A stretch of 64,000 nucleotides of DNA from Elmis aenea (Eukaryota > Arthropoda > Insecta > Coleoptera > Elmidae). The notes beneath the pieces were generated by a model. That model was not told where the DNA came from. It made no database searches and worked only from the letters and a program-made list of their open reading frames with translations. The position numbers and the translations under genes were made by a program. Below, piece by piece: positions 42,721 through 56,130 of the stretch (positions are counted from its first letter, which is position 1; the number at the start of each line of letters is the position of its first letter). The stretch covers positions 7,543,222-7,607,221 of the forward strand of contig OX393583.1 in the NCBI GenBank assembly GCA_947652605.1, in the 5' to 3' direction.

Positions 42721-44819
42721 CAAAAGTGCTTAGGTGGGTTCCGGTTTTGACATGGGTTAAAGTTTGTCTAGTACAAGTTTAAACATTTTCTATTAGTGCA
42801 GCACATGCCTAGACTTCTGTTAACGAAACAAAAATGCTTCAAACTTTGAAAAGTGTAATAATTGAGTTTATCTTTTTGTTCTGTGTTGGACGATTAAAAT
42901 ATGTTTGCAGATATTCCTATGTACTGTTATTGTTGGAGTTATATGTTGTGTTTATTTTATTAAATATATCCCACAAAGTTTTTCCTACCCACATGAAGTA
43001 ATATTAACAATTTAAATGTTGTCTTCATCATCAAGTGGAAAATAACGCTACAAGCTTATTCACTACTGCAGGAATTTTATTACGAAGGCTGCCGTGGTAT
43101 ACAGCGTATTGCAAATTACTTATTCATGCATAGGTATCTTACAAACAACAAGGAAATACAACGTCGGCTAAATGTGAGAAGAAACAGCCCAGTTGGAAGA
43201 GTAATTTTTCCAAGTGATGTTTGTGAAAAGCTTATTCAGGAGGGGCATCCTGAATTTATCGGGAATAGAAATAACTAGCACACCGTGAAAAAAATCCGGA
43301 TCTTTATAACTTAATTCTTTGGCTATCGTTTCAGGATAACGTACATACATACTCGACAAGCAATGAAAAATTGTTCCGACTTAAAAAAATTCAATTAAGA
43401 TTCGTGATAAAATAACTCCAAGTTGGCTTTTAATTTAAAACCTTACACGCGTGCATTTTATCAAATTGTTTAGTATGAGAAAACAAACTATCGATTGTTC
43501 AACAAAAGGTGAATGTACAAGAATTTAAAAATGTCATTGTTGATTTGTTTGGCTAACGAAGATAAGAACGAATGCGTTATGCTGAGTTACTGAACTTTAC
43601 AATGAATCATCTCAAGCTGAACAGCGATTAACACCTTAAAGCAATATTTACCAATGGAAGAAAAAACCATTTATATCAAAGTTACTCAACTCACTTGATA
43701 TCTACGAAACAAAAACGTACACAGAATGCGTTATTGTAATTTGAGACGATCACTTCAAAGAATATGATTTTTTTCAAGTTGTCGAATATGACGAAAATCA
43801 AACATAAATTATACGGGATTTAGACTTGGATCACGCAACATAGCAATTTCAATGGTAAAATTTTAAAAGTCGTATATTATCGCCCCTAATTATTTTAGAA
43901 AAAAAGTGCAAACAGGTTTTTTTGCAGAGAAAAAAATTCTGCAAGGGAGAATGAAAGTAACATTATTTTGATTTCTCATAGAGTATAACAAGTTTTTTTA
44001 CATCCGAATTGATTTAATGATACTTAAATCGGACATTTGTCTTCCTTCCAAGATATTTATTCCATATGTTTCGTGAAATAAACGTGAGATTTTTTTTCCT
44101 GTACTAAGACAGCTGTTACTTCCAACCTCAACGTTGGGGCTAAAAGTAACAACGATCGGGGTAAGTTGTAACGGCAAAATAATTTACACAGCTCATAAGT
44201 AGTGGGTAAATATATTAGTACTCAATACTCATCAACAAAATTAATATTTAATTCCAAAATACACATTAGCTAAATGAAAAAATATCCAAAAATGTGAAAC
44301 AATAAAATACAACAAATTGGAAAATTAATCCGACAAGTTTTGTATGTTCTGTACGAACAAAACCACCAATTATGTGCTAAGAGTGTACATTGGCAAGTGA
44401 AAACATTTATTGGGGTTGGTTGTAATACTGTTACTTTTTACCCCAAGTGTACACAAAACAAATTGGAGGGAATCCACAATTAACCACGATTCCAACGTCA
44501 AATTGTATTGCATCCACCAATAGCCAACAAAATTTGGAACATAATAATCTAGGTACTTTTTTGTTCCTCTTTTAGAGATCGCCTAAAAGTCACTCGACCG
44601 TTGACACAACGCATTATTTTTTGGGCGGAAAATAGTGACTCTGGCTGACAAAAACTTAACCTCCATGACAGATGAAAACTAGCAATATAGGTTGGGAGGT
44701 GGATGTAAATGAAGCGCTTAGGGCGACATACAAACAAAAATTAAAGAAACTATAGGCACTGTTACAACCTACCCGTGTTACTTCATCCCCTGTCGCCCCT
44801 ATTCATAAATGCAATTAAT
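42721..44819. other. No gene called; possible degenerate coding traces
   Basis: The plus strand shows short coding-like runs that I cannot assign: IANYLFMHRYLTNNKEIQRR (about 43110-43170), RVIFPSDVCEKLIQEGHPEF (about 43200-43258) and LLNSLDIYETKTYTECVI (about 43685-43740), separated by stops. 44110-44790 has words such as GGGGTAAGTTGTAAC and TGTTACAACCTACCC that resemble a TIR pair. No element could be delimited. Confidence 0.25.
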
Positions 44820-46375
44820 ATTGTGAACCCACGCAACACATTACGCCGAAAGAAGTAATGAATGTTATTAAAAACGAAATACATGCAGGAAAGGCGCCTG
44901 GGTATGACCTAATTACTGGCCAGGTAATAAAAGAACTGCCTCAGAAAGGAATCGTTATGATGACTCAACTATTCAACGCAGTATTAAGACTAAAATACTT
45001 TCCAACGCAATGGAAAGTAGCGGAAGTGATACTCATACAGAAGCCAGGAAAACCACCAAACGATCCTACATCTTATCGGCCTATTAGTCTCCTGCCAATA
45101 ATGTCAAAAGTGTTAGAAAAATTACTGGCAAAAAGGTTGATGAAAGTCATTACTGAAAAAAACCTTATTCCAGAGCATCAATTCGGCTTTCGAAGAAAAC
45201 ATTCCACCATAGAACAAGTTCACCGGGTGGTGGACACTATAAACAAAACCTATGAAAAAAGAGGGTACTGCGCAGCGATATTTCTTGACGTGAGTCAAGC
45301 ATTCAATAAGGTCTGGCACCAAGGACTGCTGTACAAACTAAAACAGAAACTGCCAGAAGCTATGTATAATGTCCTCAAATCCTATCTAGAAAAAAGACTC
45401 TTTCGGGTGAGATATGAAACTGAACCAACAACGCTTTACCCAATAATAGCAGGCGTACCACAAGGCAGCGTTCTTGGACCTACCCTTTACCTGTTATTTA
45501 CTTCAGATCTTCCAACAGATGAAAGCGTAACTACCTCGACATTCGCAGACGACACTGCAATTTTAGCAACGAGTCAAGATCCTGTGGAAGCACATAGATT
45601 ACTCCAAAACAATATAAATCAAATAGAGCAGTGGACACAAAAATGGCGCATTAAAATTAATGAAACGAAGTCGGCGCACATTGTCTTTACAAAATGTCAC
45701 GGCCAATCACCACCAGTAATGACAAACAATCAAATCGTACCCACGGTAAATGATGTGAAATACCTAGGTATGCATCTGGATAAAGGTCTGATATGGAGAA
45801 CGCACATTTGGAAGAAGCGAAAACAGCTTGATGCTAAATTCCGTAAGTACTACTGGCTTCTTGGGAGGCAGTCGAAACTATCCCTTCGCAATAAACTGCT
45901 GGCTTACAACGTCATATTTAAACCGGTATGAACCTACGGGCTCCAGCTCTGGGGAACCGCATCTAACTCCAACATAGCCATTATCGAGAGGTTTCAGGCA
46001 AAAGTGCTACGAGCCATGGTGGATGCACCCTGGTTTGTAACTAACAAGAACATCTACAAAGACCTAAAAGTGCAAACGATAAGTGACGTGATTGTGCAGT
46101 GCAGTACAAGGTACGTTCAACGCCTTGAGGTACATCCAAATGCGTTAGCATTAAACCTACTAAATAACAGTCAACATCACAGAAGACTAAAACGCAAAAC
46201 TCCGCTAGACCTGGTGCATAGTGTATAAACTCTAAATTTTCTTTTAGTTTTTTATAGAGGGTGTTTACTGGAACACACCTCTTCGAGTCAGTTTCTAAAA
46301 TCAGATCATATGTTTATTGTTTTTCTTTAAAAAAAAACAGATTACATAGAAAACCCATCAAAAAAAAAAAAAAAT
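44820..46375 (+). pseudogene. Jockey-type LINE, 5'-truncated, one nonsense codon
   Basis: Best-preserved coding sequence in the window. The frame from 44858 (entering at about 44826, PTQHITPKEV) gives 357 codons: AGKAPGYDLITGQVIKEL, SYRPISLLPIMSKVLEKLL, QFGFRRKHSTIEQ, AAIFLDVSQAFNKVWH (Asp ~144), GVPQGSVLGPTLYLLF (~199), FADDTAILAT (~229), VKYLGMHLDKGL. A TGA at 45929-45931 replaces the conserved Trp of KPxWTYG. The frame then continues YGLQLWGTAS to LKRKTPLDLVHSV and stops at 46226. The 3' end is A-rich (46327-46375). ORF1 and the endonuclease are missing. Confidence 0.93.
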
Positions 46376-47851
46376 AATAATAATTTTTAGTTTTTCAATA
46401 ACTGAAAATTAAACAAATTGCAAAACGTGTTTTGACGAAAATCTGTAGTGCCTTCTGCCTTGGAATTATGCTATGACAACCGCCCAGCCTAATCTCACTT
46501 TGACATATATTTAATAAATTAGACACAACAATCCACTTGATGACGAAGACAAAATGTAAACTGTACTTATAGTCAGCACTTTGTCGAATCACAAACGACT
46601 ATAAAATAGAACCAATAAGTTCTTATCGACTATTTATTACAAGTATATATTTTATACAGTAGCGTTAAAAAGACGATGAAGTTAGTTAACAGCCACCATA
46701 AAAGGAAACAATTCTCTATTAAAATTTAACTGCTTTTCAAACTAAGTTTTAATTAAAGAGAAATAACATTATTTGCATAGTTACGTTTTATAGCACGTTG
46801 TGAAAACCCAACTACGATCATTAAACGTCCACAACTATCTGCCATAAAGATAACTCCGAAAATTCCAACCCATTGTCCTTCGATACATTCCTTAATCAAC
46901 TCCTTTTTTATAATTTTAAAAAACTTTACAAAAAATGGGTCTTGGAATTATGAAAATATCATGAAATTTGTAACAATTTCTTCCAGAGGCATAAAAATGT
47001 TGATATTTTTTATAACCCATCAAAGTAATTATTGATTTTCACGACTTCTTATACAACTAACTTAATTGTCAAAATTACTTTGCAGTAAATTAAGACTTTT
47101 TCTAATTACTAGCAAATGTGAATAACAAATTTTCATAAATTGGTTTTGTAGTGAGTCAAACTTTCAGGCCAAAATACTTTTGTATAGAATGTGTTTCCCT
47201 GGTGCATTTTTTATGCACAGAATCATGTACAGGGTGATTTCAGTTCGATGGAATTACATGTTTTTGTTGCATATTAATAAAGACGGGGAAACGTTTAGGT
47301 TTTTAACCCGCTTATGCCCAAAGGACCAAAATCTCGAAGACTATTAACAAAAAAAAACTCAAAATATCTTTTTTTAGACAGTGAACAATTTTCAAGTTTC
47401 AAAAAAAATCTTAATCAAAAATAGTTTTGCGCATAGGTATATGGGTTAAGACGACTTAAGACCTATTTTTTTGTCATTTGCGGTGTTTAAATCACTGTTA
47501 AAAATTAATTTTTTGCCATTTCAATAATAACCATATGTCCGTTATTATTATGAGGATGAAAACAACTTACGAAGGTTACATATTAACTTTTATATGTAGA
47601 ATATAGTTACGTCAATAAAACATTTCATCCTAATTAGTTTAATAGTTTTAGAGCGAACTTTAAACCAACCATAGTTGGGGTCAATTTTATACACGTCTTA
47701 TTTTTATTTAAAATATGTGTGGATTACAAGAACACCAAATTTATGGAAGATTTTAATAGGTTTACTATTTATAAAAGATTAAAATGCACGTTAGGCCACT
47801 GAAACAACGACAAAATGCATAAAAAAATCGTTTTCTTTTAATAATATCAAT
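46376..47851. other. No gene recognised
   Basis: AT-rich spacer. TGTACAGGGTGATTTCAGTT at 47227 is an isolated CAGGGTG-family end. Confidence 0.4.
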
Positions 47852-47853
47852 TA

Positions 47854-48723
47854 CCGTGGAATAGGGCAACTTGGGACAGTAGGGTAACTTGGGATAAAAT
47901 GATATTCTCACCTAAAAATTTTGTTTACACCTGTCAACTTTTGAGATAATCAAAGTTGCTTAGTAGAGTTTTAAAAGTATCATATAAGCTTAAAAAAACG
48001 AATTAGTTTTTGAAAGTACTACAAGACGGTAAGTTGTTACATCCATTTTTTTAATTAATATAAAATGGCCGAATTAAGAACTGTTTAAAACTTCTCTTGT
48101 GCTTTTGTTCTGAAAATATACGTTTAATATTAAGTCTTGAATAACTTATCTCATTTTTTTATTTAATACTACCTATGTTCAAAAATGAATGATTGTCCGT
48201 TTTGGTGAAAATTTTTGTTCAAAAATGATTGTCTCATTAGTTTTTAATTCAATTAATATATTGAATCCTGCTTTAAACAACTTTTTTACAAATGAGACAA
48301 TCATTTTTGAACAGAGGTAGTACAATTTTTTTAATTTTTCCAATCAAAATATCGTTTAGTTTAAAATTTTTGTAACTTGCGACTTAAAGTTTTATTTTTT
48401 TTCATGCTGGATAATTAAGAAAGATCAATTTAATATAAAAAATATAATATAACTGTCCCAAGTAGGACTTTATAGGCTAAACTTGAGTCAAACTACTGAA
48501 ATTCATATGTGTCCCAAGTTGCCCGGTCTTAAGTATTATTTGGGACAGGAAGTTTTTTTTGTTGGTACCTTGTATATATACATATATATTTATTTTATAC
48601 ATAGAATATTGTTCATTGGCACCTCACCCAATTACATAAAAAAAATCAAAGTTTTTAATTAAAAAATGAACGTGGTACACGCTTTTAAATGTTGAAACTG
48701 TCCCAAGTAGACCCATTCTACGG
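47854..48723. mobile_element. TA-flanked DNA element (CCGTRGAATRGG ends), ~870 bp
   Basis: Left CCGTGGAATAGGGCAACTTG and right (reverse complement) CCGTAGAATGGGTCTACTTG are inverted, with TA at 47852-47853 and 48724-48725. CAACTTGGGAC-type words recur at 47880 and, inverted, near 48450, 48512 and 48700. TA duplication suggests a Tc1/mariner/pogo-like origin. No transposase visible. Confidence 0.75.
48169..48320. mobile_element. Small TA-flanked MITE nested in the 47854 element
   Basis: CTACCTATGTTCAAAAATGA and inverted CTACCTCTGTTCAAAAATGA, with TA at 48167-48168 and 48321-48322. About 152 bp; a further internal copy of TTCAAAAATGATTGTC lies at 48220. Non-coding. Confidence 0.78.
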
Positions 48724-48725
48724 TA

Positions 48726-51179
48726 TACATGCAATTGTTTAAGACCATGTTAAAATTTATCATTAAATTAATGATTTCCTAAATCACCATGTTCAACTCT
48801 GCTGGACTTTTTGTGGCATATCATAAATATTAAGTAAAAGTTGATGACATTGGGTATTTAAGATACTAAAATCGTGAACTTAGAACTTAAGAACAAAGTT
48901 GTATTAGGAGAGCCATGCGAGAATATGTTGAAGATAACAAGTATGTACCTATAAAATAAATTGGGCAATTTTTAAAATATTTATAGTACTACCGTTAAAG
49001 GCATTATTTTCAAAACACAATCAAAAGACTCAGATCAGTTAGCTTTGATTAAAACTTATTACAAATTTATAGTATCACACATATAAAATATTTAAGTAAT
49101 TGTTATAAACAACTGTTTCAAGGTAAACAAATATCTTTTTTTTTCCTAGGGGAGACCAGCAAAACTGCACATTATCCTACAAACACGAATTGCTAATCCT
49201 ACTGGACCGTTTACTGCACAAAAGTATGGCAATCTCATAATTTTCGGCGCATCTGAAATTTTAATTACTCAGTTCCGTTTTGCGCCACAAACTTTCGAAA
49301 TATATCAAAATTTCGTTGACTCCGTTGTATTGTGCCCCATAAAACCAGAAACACGCTAGAACCCACCGCGTCTGCATTTTATTACTCTCGTAAAAATTCA
49401 GATCGGGCAAAATTTATTGTTATCAATAAAAATTACCGAAAAAAGCTAACATTTCAATCACTTAGTAACCTTAAAATGAAATAGCTACCGAAGAAGTAAC
49501 AAGAGTATTAAAACTAGGCTAGCATTTATATAAGAGAGCCTTTATAAACTTAATAAGTTATTTTTAATTAAACTTATTTTATTACCCAAACGTATCATCA
49601 CTCAAACAATTCAACCAATTTTTATAAGCATACAAAAACTAATAAACTAACACAGTAGTCAAAGTTACCAAGTTTTTCAAGCGGTCAATGCTTTCAATTT
49701 CACAATATGGTGTAAAAATTACATTTAAAAAATTACAAACACAATGTCTATTTAACATAATTATGAGGATATGAACTGTTTATTTTAAAAGTGCCATAAG
49801 CTACTTTTGCCAAAAATGTGTTTAAAGCTGTTTACGATTACAAAAATGTATGGTACTTTTATATTTACACATTTACTTAGGTACAATTTTGCTTTGCAAT
49901 TTCTTTTAAAATCATTACTAATTTCGTCAATAGAAATTTTATTTATTTATTCACACAATCCTTGGCAATACAACCTCAAGCAAATGTTGGCTAGAAATTT
50001 AATGGATAAGATTTTATCATGATACTTCTTACAAAATGTCTTATAAACTAACTCTAGATGAAAAAGCAGAATTTTTAACTTTGGCTTTGCCACCAAACAG
50101 AGGAAGACCAAAACTTTATTCACAAACAAGAATGGATCCTTTACAAACAGGTGCTCGTCCTGTTACTACAGCAAACTATAAAGATATGATGGGTTAGCTT
50201 CTCTATTTACCCCCAATTTGACACAGTTATTTTAAAAATTGTCCGAAGATTCGTCACTCCTATCGATGACAAAGATTCAATACATGAGTAAACTTTTATA
50301 TAAAATACTAATAGGTATAAATTACTTATACTCGTAATTTTAAAATGTACTGATGAATTTGCTTAATAATTATCAGTAGTAATATAACAAGTGCATTGTA
50401 AATTATCGATAATTTTTGGTAAATATGCCCGAATGCAAGTAATTAAAATGTTGTTTAATTTAGATAAATTAAAGTATACCTACTACTTACTGCGATTGTT
50501 ATTATTAATAGATCATTTATAACTAATTTTAAATTCAAGAATTATATTTTAATAGAAATTAATGAACCAAATAGTATTTAGGTACATACATAATCTGTTA
50601 TGTCAAATTTTACAAGTACTGTCAGAGTGGTCTGTCAGGGGTGTGGTTTAATCTATATTAAAGTAACGTTATTGGTCGCCGACATCTGTCAAAAAATTAT
50701 CAAGACCAAAATACCTTATTCCCTCTCCAAATTTATATTTTCCACCAATCAAAAACTCAGATTTCTTAGAAACGACCAATAAACGCATGAAAATCTGTTA
50801 ATTGCGAAAAGTAAATTATCAGTGTATGATTATGTTTATTGGCCGTTTAAAGGAAATCTGAGTTTGTTATTGGTCGAAAACGCAAATTTGACAGGAGGAT
50901 CAACTCCTGGCAGAGGAATGTAAAATTATTACCGTGTAATATTGCTCCTATTGGTAGTCTCTAAAAGATTTAAGATTAGTGATTGGTTGAAAACGCAAAT
51001 TTGACTGGTGAAGGGAATTTGCTTTTTTATCAATTATAATGACAATAAAAAAATACTGGAATTAACTTTTAATGAAATACGTTGCATAAATAAATGTCTT
51101 TAAAAAATATTCCATAGATACTACAACAATTTAAAAATTGAATAATAATTAATAAAATACTGCTGAATAATTCATAATT
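48726..51179. other. Spacer with two exon-like or gag-like coding traces
   Basis: At 49141 a pyrimidine tract ending CCTAG precedes 69 open codons (GRPAKLHIILQTRIANPTGP, then GNLIIFGASEILITQFRF). At 50036 an ATG opens 53 codons (MSYKLTLDEKAEFLTLALPP, NRGRPKLYSQTRMDPLQTGA). Both contain GRPxKL...QTR...P, so they may be diverged copies of one sequence, but I cannot name it. 50640-51010 has repeated AAAACGCAAATTTGAC and ATTGGTCG/ATTGGTTG words. Otherwise nothing. Confidence 0.3.
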
Positions 51180-54100
51180 TTTCCATATCATATTTGTAAC
51201 GATGGCGTTTCCTTTAAATCTGGGATAATTTCACCGTGTCGAGTGGTAAAAATACTAATTAACTGTATGGTAAAAACGTTATTTTACTTTTCGACGATTT
51301 TTCGGTCGTGGTTAAGCACTGTATGGTGTCGTTTTGGCATTTGAAGCATACGAATTTTTCGAGATGGTCAACCCTCATCCCCCGTCTATCTCTGTACTAC
51401 ATCAACACGTCCCTAAATTTAAAGCGTTTTGTCCAGGCGCCCTTGCAGAGGGTCGATCACCCCAAATTACAAGGATTCCACGCCATTATCCTTCTTAACC
51501 AACTCAATATTGCTAAATTTAAACGATTGTATAGTGTAATCCTCAAAAATGGTGGCAATTATCTAAAAACTTCCACGCTATCACGCGATGAACTTCAAAA
51601 ATATCGAACACTTTAAACAATCTGTAAAATTACCCCAAACAAAAAACGTCTGACATAAACTAAAGACAATACAGTGACAGATTTTGAATCATAGATGTTA
51701 CTAGGACTTTATAATATTTTCTACTGATTTCCTTAGTCACAAATATCTCAAAATTAACAGAGAAATTGTGAACTAATAAGAAGTTAAACCATTTTTTTTT
51801 TATGAATTCTCAAATTTAAAAAACCTTTATTGTGTTGCCCAACCGTTAAAAAATTCCAAAAACTAATATATTCTCTTAAATTTTCTTAACTATTTAAAAA
51901 AAATAAAATCGTGTTTGCTTTAAGAATCACAAAAACATACCGAAATTCAACAAAGTAACAAGGATTTTATTATTGCAGTATTCCCTAGTCCTTAGTGGTA
52001 GACGATATTAAAAGGAAAACGCCAAAATATCCCACCATAGCATGGAAATATAGGGGCTTTTTTAAAATACACCTAATTTTAAACATTGAAAAATGCTGTT
52101 TATCGCTTAGAAAAATTTTAAAATGTCTCAAAATTTGTAAAAAAAATCTTGTATAGTTTTATATTAATCAAACAGTTTTCTTTAAAAATTAATTTAATTG
52201 CCCTAATCAAAAGATTAATTACCTTTTGATGTTAGTATACTGGATATCTTGTTTCTTTCTTATGTTATTAATAGCACAATTTCGTATTTTTCGCATTTAA
52301 CGATCAAAACATCACTAAACTACATCAGTAAGTTCCTAAATATAAAGAGCACTGTCCAATTGTCCTTACACAGGATTAATCGCCCTAAATTACTAGGATT
52401 TTATGCCATTTTCGTTCTTAACCAACTTAATATTCCCAAAAAAAGACCGTCAATTTCATTGAGAAACTTCAACATCGTCTCCCAACGACAATCAGAATCC
52501 ACGAATTATCAAAAATTTCAAATATTCTGCCCCCAAACGACAAACCCGTGACAAGATTCGACGACAACGTCGCGTTTGCTTTGAAATCGTGGATATTTTA
52601 GAATCCAAAGAATTTATAAGGATTTAATTGTTATCGTGTTGGTTAAGTGGTACTCAAAATTAATGTGAAAGGGCCTAATTAGGTTCGAAATAGTAATTTA
52701 AAATTTTTAAGATATTTTTCGTAGATTTTCCGTCCAATAGTAATTATTTTAAAGTTCACCTTGTTTTAGCACTGATCTCCTATTTGATATAAACTTCAAT
52801 AGGGCATTCGTTACAAAAACATATTACAAAATCTTTAGTGTTTCATTCAATCATTTCATATTCATATTTTGACTTAGCCAAAGTAGTCTGCTGTAGCTCA
52901 GATGCGTCAAGGTAAAGAGCTTTAAGTAAAATTAAGTTTATTCCACTTCAAACATAAAAAGATATTTTAAAAATCACTTATAACGCATGATACTGGCTTC
53001 AAATTTCGTTATATGTATGATCAGGCTAATGAAACATCACTGAATGTTGTTTGTAAATTATTTATTGTCTAAACGCAAAACCAGATTTAAGACTCCTGGT
53101 TCTTTATCAGTTTCAATTTTAAGACGGAAGTCTTGAAAATATTTTTGCATTAAGACAAGAATTTTTAACTAAACCTATTTAGGTTATCTTGGAACTGTTG
53201 GTATTATAATAATCTACATCCTAAACATAAAAACGTCTAAGAAATTTACTATTTGATCAAAAAATTAGCCATCTTCTATTAGCATGCAAAGTTTAGTTCT
53301 TTTTTAAACCTTTTAATGTTCTTTTTTGTAAGTACTACAACTGTTTCGTAATTTTTTTGGCGTTAAATGCACAAAATTATTGGAAATGTTGATCTCTCTC
53401 ACTTCCATGATCTACATACTGTCTCAATACGGCCCTAAATTTAAAACATTTCGTCCAGCTGCCCTTCCAAATGGTGCCCGTCCCAAACTACAAGTATTCA
53501 AGGCTATAACTCATATTAAGTAACCAAATAATACTAACTTTAAAAGACTAATCCGTGCAATTCTTAACAACTTTCTTAAAAGTCTTCGTTCTTAATTTCC
53601 AGATACTTCAAAATCATCTTCTATCGATCTTCAGAATGCAAAAATCATAAAAAATTATAAACATTCTGCACTAAACAAAAAATCAGAGACAAATGTTGAG
53701 GAAAATGTGTTCACTTTAAAATTATCGATATATTTCTAAACTTTAACGAACTAATTAAGGTATATTTGTTATGGTCTTATGGTATAAGGTAGGTATTTCC
53801 AAAAACTAAAATGTAACAGCCCAATTAGGCTTTAATAGGTATTTTACCACTTATAAGAAAATCCTTCGTGTGTTTTCAATGCAAAAGCAATTTTCCGATA
53901 TTTTTGTGGTAATTACTGCCACTGTCTGGCTTTTTTTGCATTTAATGCCTGCATGTTTTGGAGTTCGTTAAATCCCTTCTCCCATTATCTCTTTACTGTG
54001 TCAATACCTCCCTTAATTTAAAACATTTTGTCCAACTGTCCTTTGAAAGGGTGCTCGCCCCAAATCGCAAGTATTCCAAGCTTAAGTAACTCAATATTCC

Positions 54101-56130
54101 TAAATATTAACGATTAAGTTGCGCAATTCTCAAAACGCTACAAAATTATACATAGGCTTTAAAATCGTCTTTAACGGATTTTCAAAACGCAAAAATTACC
54201 CAAGAATATAAATGTTCTTTCTCAAATGAAAAACCTAAGATAAGTTTTCAGAAAAAATATGTTTACATTAAAATCATGGGAATATTTCGTAATTCAAAGA
54301 ATTTATAAGGGTTTAATTGTCATCGTGTTTGGTTAAACGACATTAAAAATTAAAACAAAAAGGCCTTATCAATCAAAAACGTGACAATTCAACATTTTTC
54401 GGATAATGTTTCGTAAATTTTCAAGCTAAAAGCAATTTTTCGACTTTTTTTTGTAATTTCTTCTATAATTGATGCAAATACTTGAGACAAATGTTGTGAA
54501 AAACGTGTTTGCTTGAGAATCATAGATGTATTATAAAATTCAAAGACTTTGAAAAGGATTTAATTGTTATGTTGTTTGGTTAAACAATATTAAACGTTAT
54601 AATTTAACATTGTTAACCTATCCTTCGTAAATTTTCAATCCAAAAGCAATATTTCGACGTTTTCTTGTAATTTCTTTCATTATTGATCAAAAACCTTAAA
54701 CAAATTTTGAGAAAAACGTGTTTTACTTTATAATCATCGATCTGTTTGGAAATTCAAAGATTTTAGAAGAATTTAAATGTTACGGTGTTCGTTAAATGAT
54801 TCCAGAAATTAAAATGAAACGGCCTGATTGGGTTCAAAATTGTATTTTAACATTTTTAGGACACTTCTTCGTAACTTTTAATCCAAAAGCAATTTTTCGA
54901 TTACTATTTGTAATTTACTTCATTATTGAAGCAAAAACCTGCGACAAATTTTGTGAAAAACGTGTTAACTTTACAATCACCGATATATTTCAAAATTTAA
55001 AGAACTTAGAAGGGTTTAATTGTTATGGTACGAGTTAAGTGGTTCTTTGAATTTAGAAAGGTTTAATAGCTTAAGAATTAGTTGAACGGTTCCAAAAATT
55101 AAAATACAAGGGTCCAATTGGGTTTAACGAGATAATTTAACATTGTCAAGACAATCCTTTGCAAATTTTCAATCCAAAATCAATATTTCTATTACTATTT
55201 GCAATCTCTTTTATTTTTCGAGCAAAAAACTGACCAGGGAGGGTCACGATATGTTGTCGCTAGAATCTGATCAAGGCTGTGCTTATTGCAACAAGGACAT
55301 CAAAACTAAATGTTTTGCAGAGTTAAACGTGCCACTGGCCATTTCCTTCGGAAAAAAAGGGGAAAAACTGAAAAGTTGAATAATAAAGGTAAGTTTTGCA
55401 ATCGCGTTGGCTATGAAACCGTCAAAGATAAAATCGAAATTCTTCCATTTGCCAATGCGCGCATCCTTTGCAAGTAAAATGGTGCAAAGGTTTGGAAAAA
55501 AATCCTAAACGGTTCCGGAGAAAAACGGGAAAAACGAGGCCCTTGTTAAAACGGTTTACCCCATATTAAACGCCTATGCAAGTCGCATATATTTAGTTAT
55601 ACAACTTCTCAAATCGTAGCGCTTTTACAAGAGCCCCGTTTTTTGCGTTTTTCTCCGGAACTGTTCCAGATTTTTTCAAAAACTTTGCACCATTTTACTT
55701 GCAAAGAATGCGCGAATTGGTGAATAGAAGAATTTCGGTTTTATCTCAGCCGGTTTCATGGCAAACGTACTCGCAAAAATTACTTTTATTATTCAACTTT
55801 TCAGTTTTTCCCCTATTTTTCCGAAGGAAATGGCCAGTGGCACTCTGCAAAACATTTAGTTTTGATGTTCTTGATGCAATAAACATCAGATTCTAGCGAC
55901 AACATATCCGTGACCTTCCCTGGTGAAACAAATTTTGAGAAAAATGTGATCACTTTACAATCATGGATAAGTATATTTCGAAATTCATAGAATTTAGTAG
56001 GATTTAATTGTTATGGGACGAGTTAAGTGGTTCCAAAAATTAAAATGCAACGGCCTATTTAAGTTCGCAATGGTAATTAAACATTTTTAAGATGATTCTT
56101 CGTAAATTTTCAACCCAAAACCGATTTTCC
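51180..56130. repeat. Degenerate large tandem array
   Basis: Many diverged copies of the same blocks follow one another. TTTTCAATCCAAAAGCAAT-like text occurs near 53880, 54430, 54640, 54885, 55170 and 56110. TTTAATTGTTATGG-like text is near 52623, 54312, 54560, 55015 and 56005. ACAAATTTTGTGAAAAACGTG-like text is near 54485, 54700, 54945 and 55930. Longer units with CTTAACCAACTCAATATT occur near 51498, 52418, 53517 and 54083. Short (~0.24 kb) and longer (~0.55-1.1 kb) periods coexist. No coding sequence; open frames are chance. Confidence 0.82.
55234..55923. mobile_element. 690-bp palindromic element with TGA duplication
   Basis: Starts CCAGGGAGGGTCACG and ends CGTGACCTTCCCTGG. The arms (~310 bp each) pair through GATATGTTGTCGCTAGAATC, TGCCACTGGCCATTTCCTTC and TTTTACTTGCAAAG. 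TGA is duplicated on both sides (55231-55233, 55924-55926). The comparison with other array units shows the empty site. Non-coding; superfamily unassigned. Confidence 0.87.

Noticed and set aside
54796..55379. Open frames of 78-80 codons in the 51-56 kb array
   Set aside because: They lie in decayed tandem units or the palindromic insertion and are not conserved between units.
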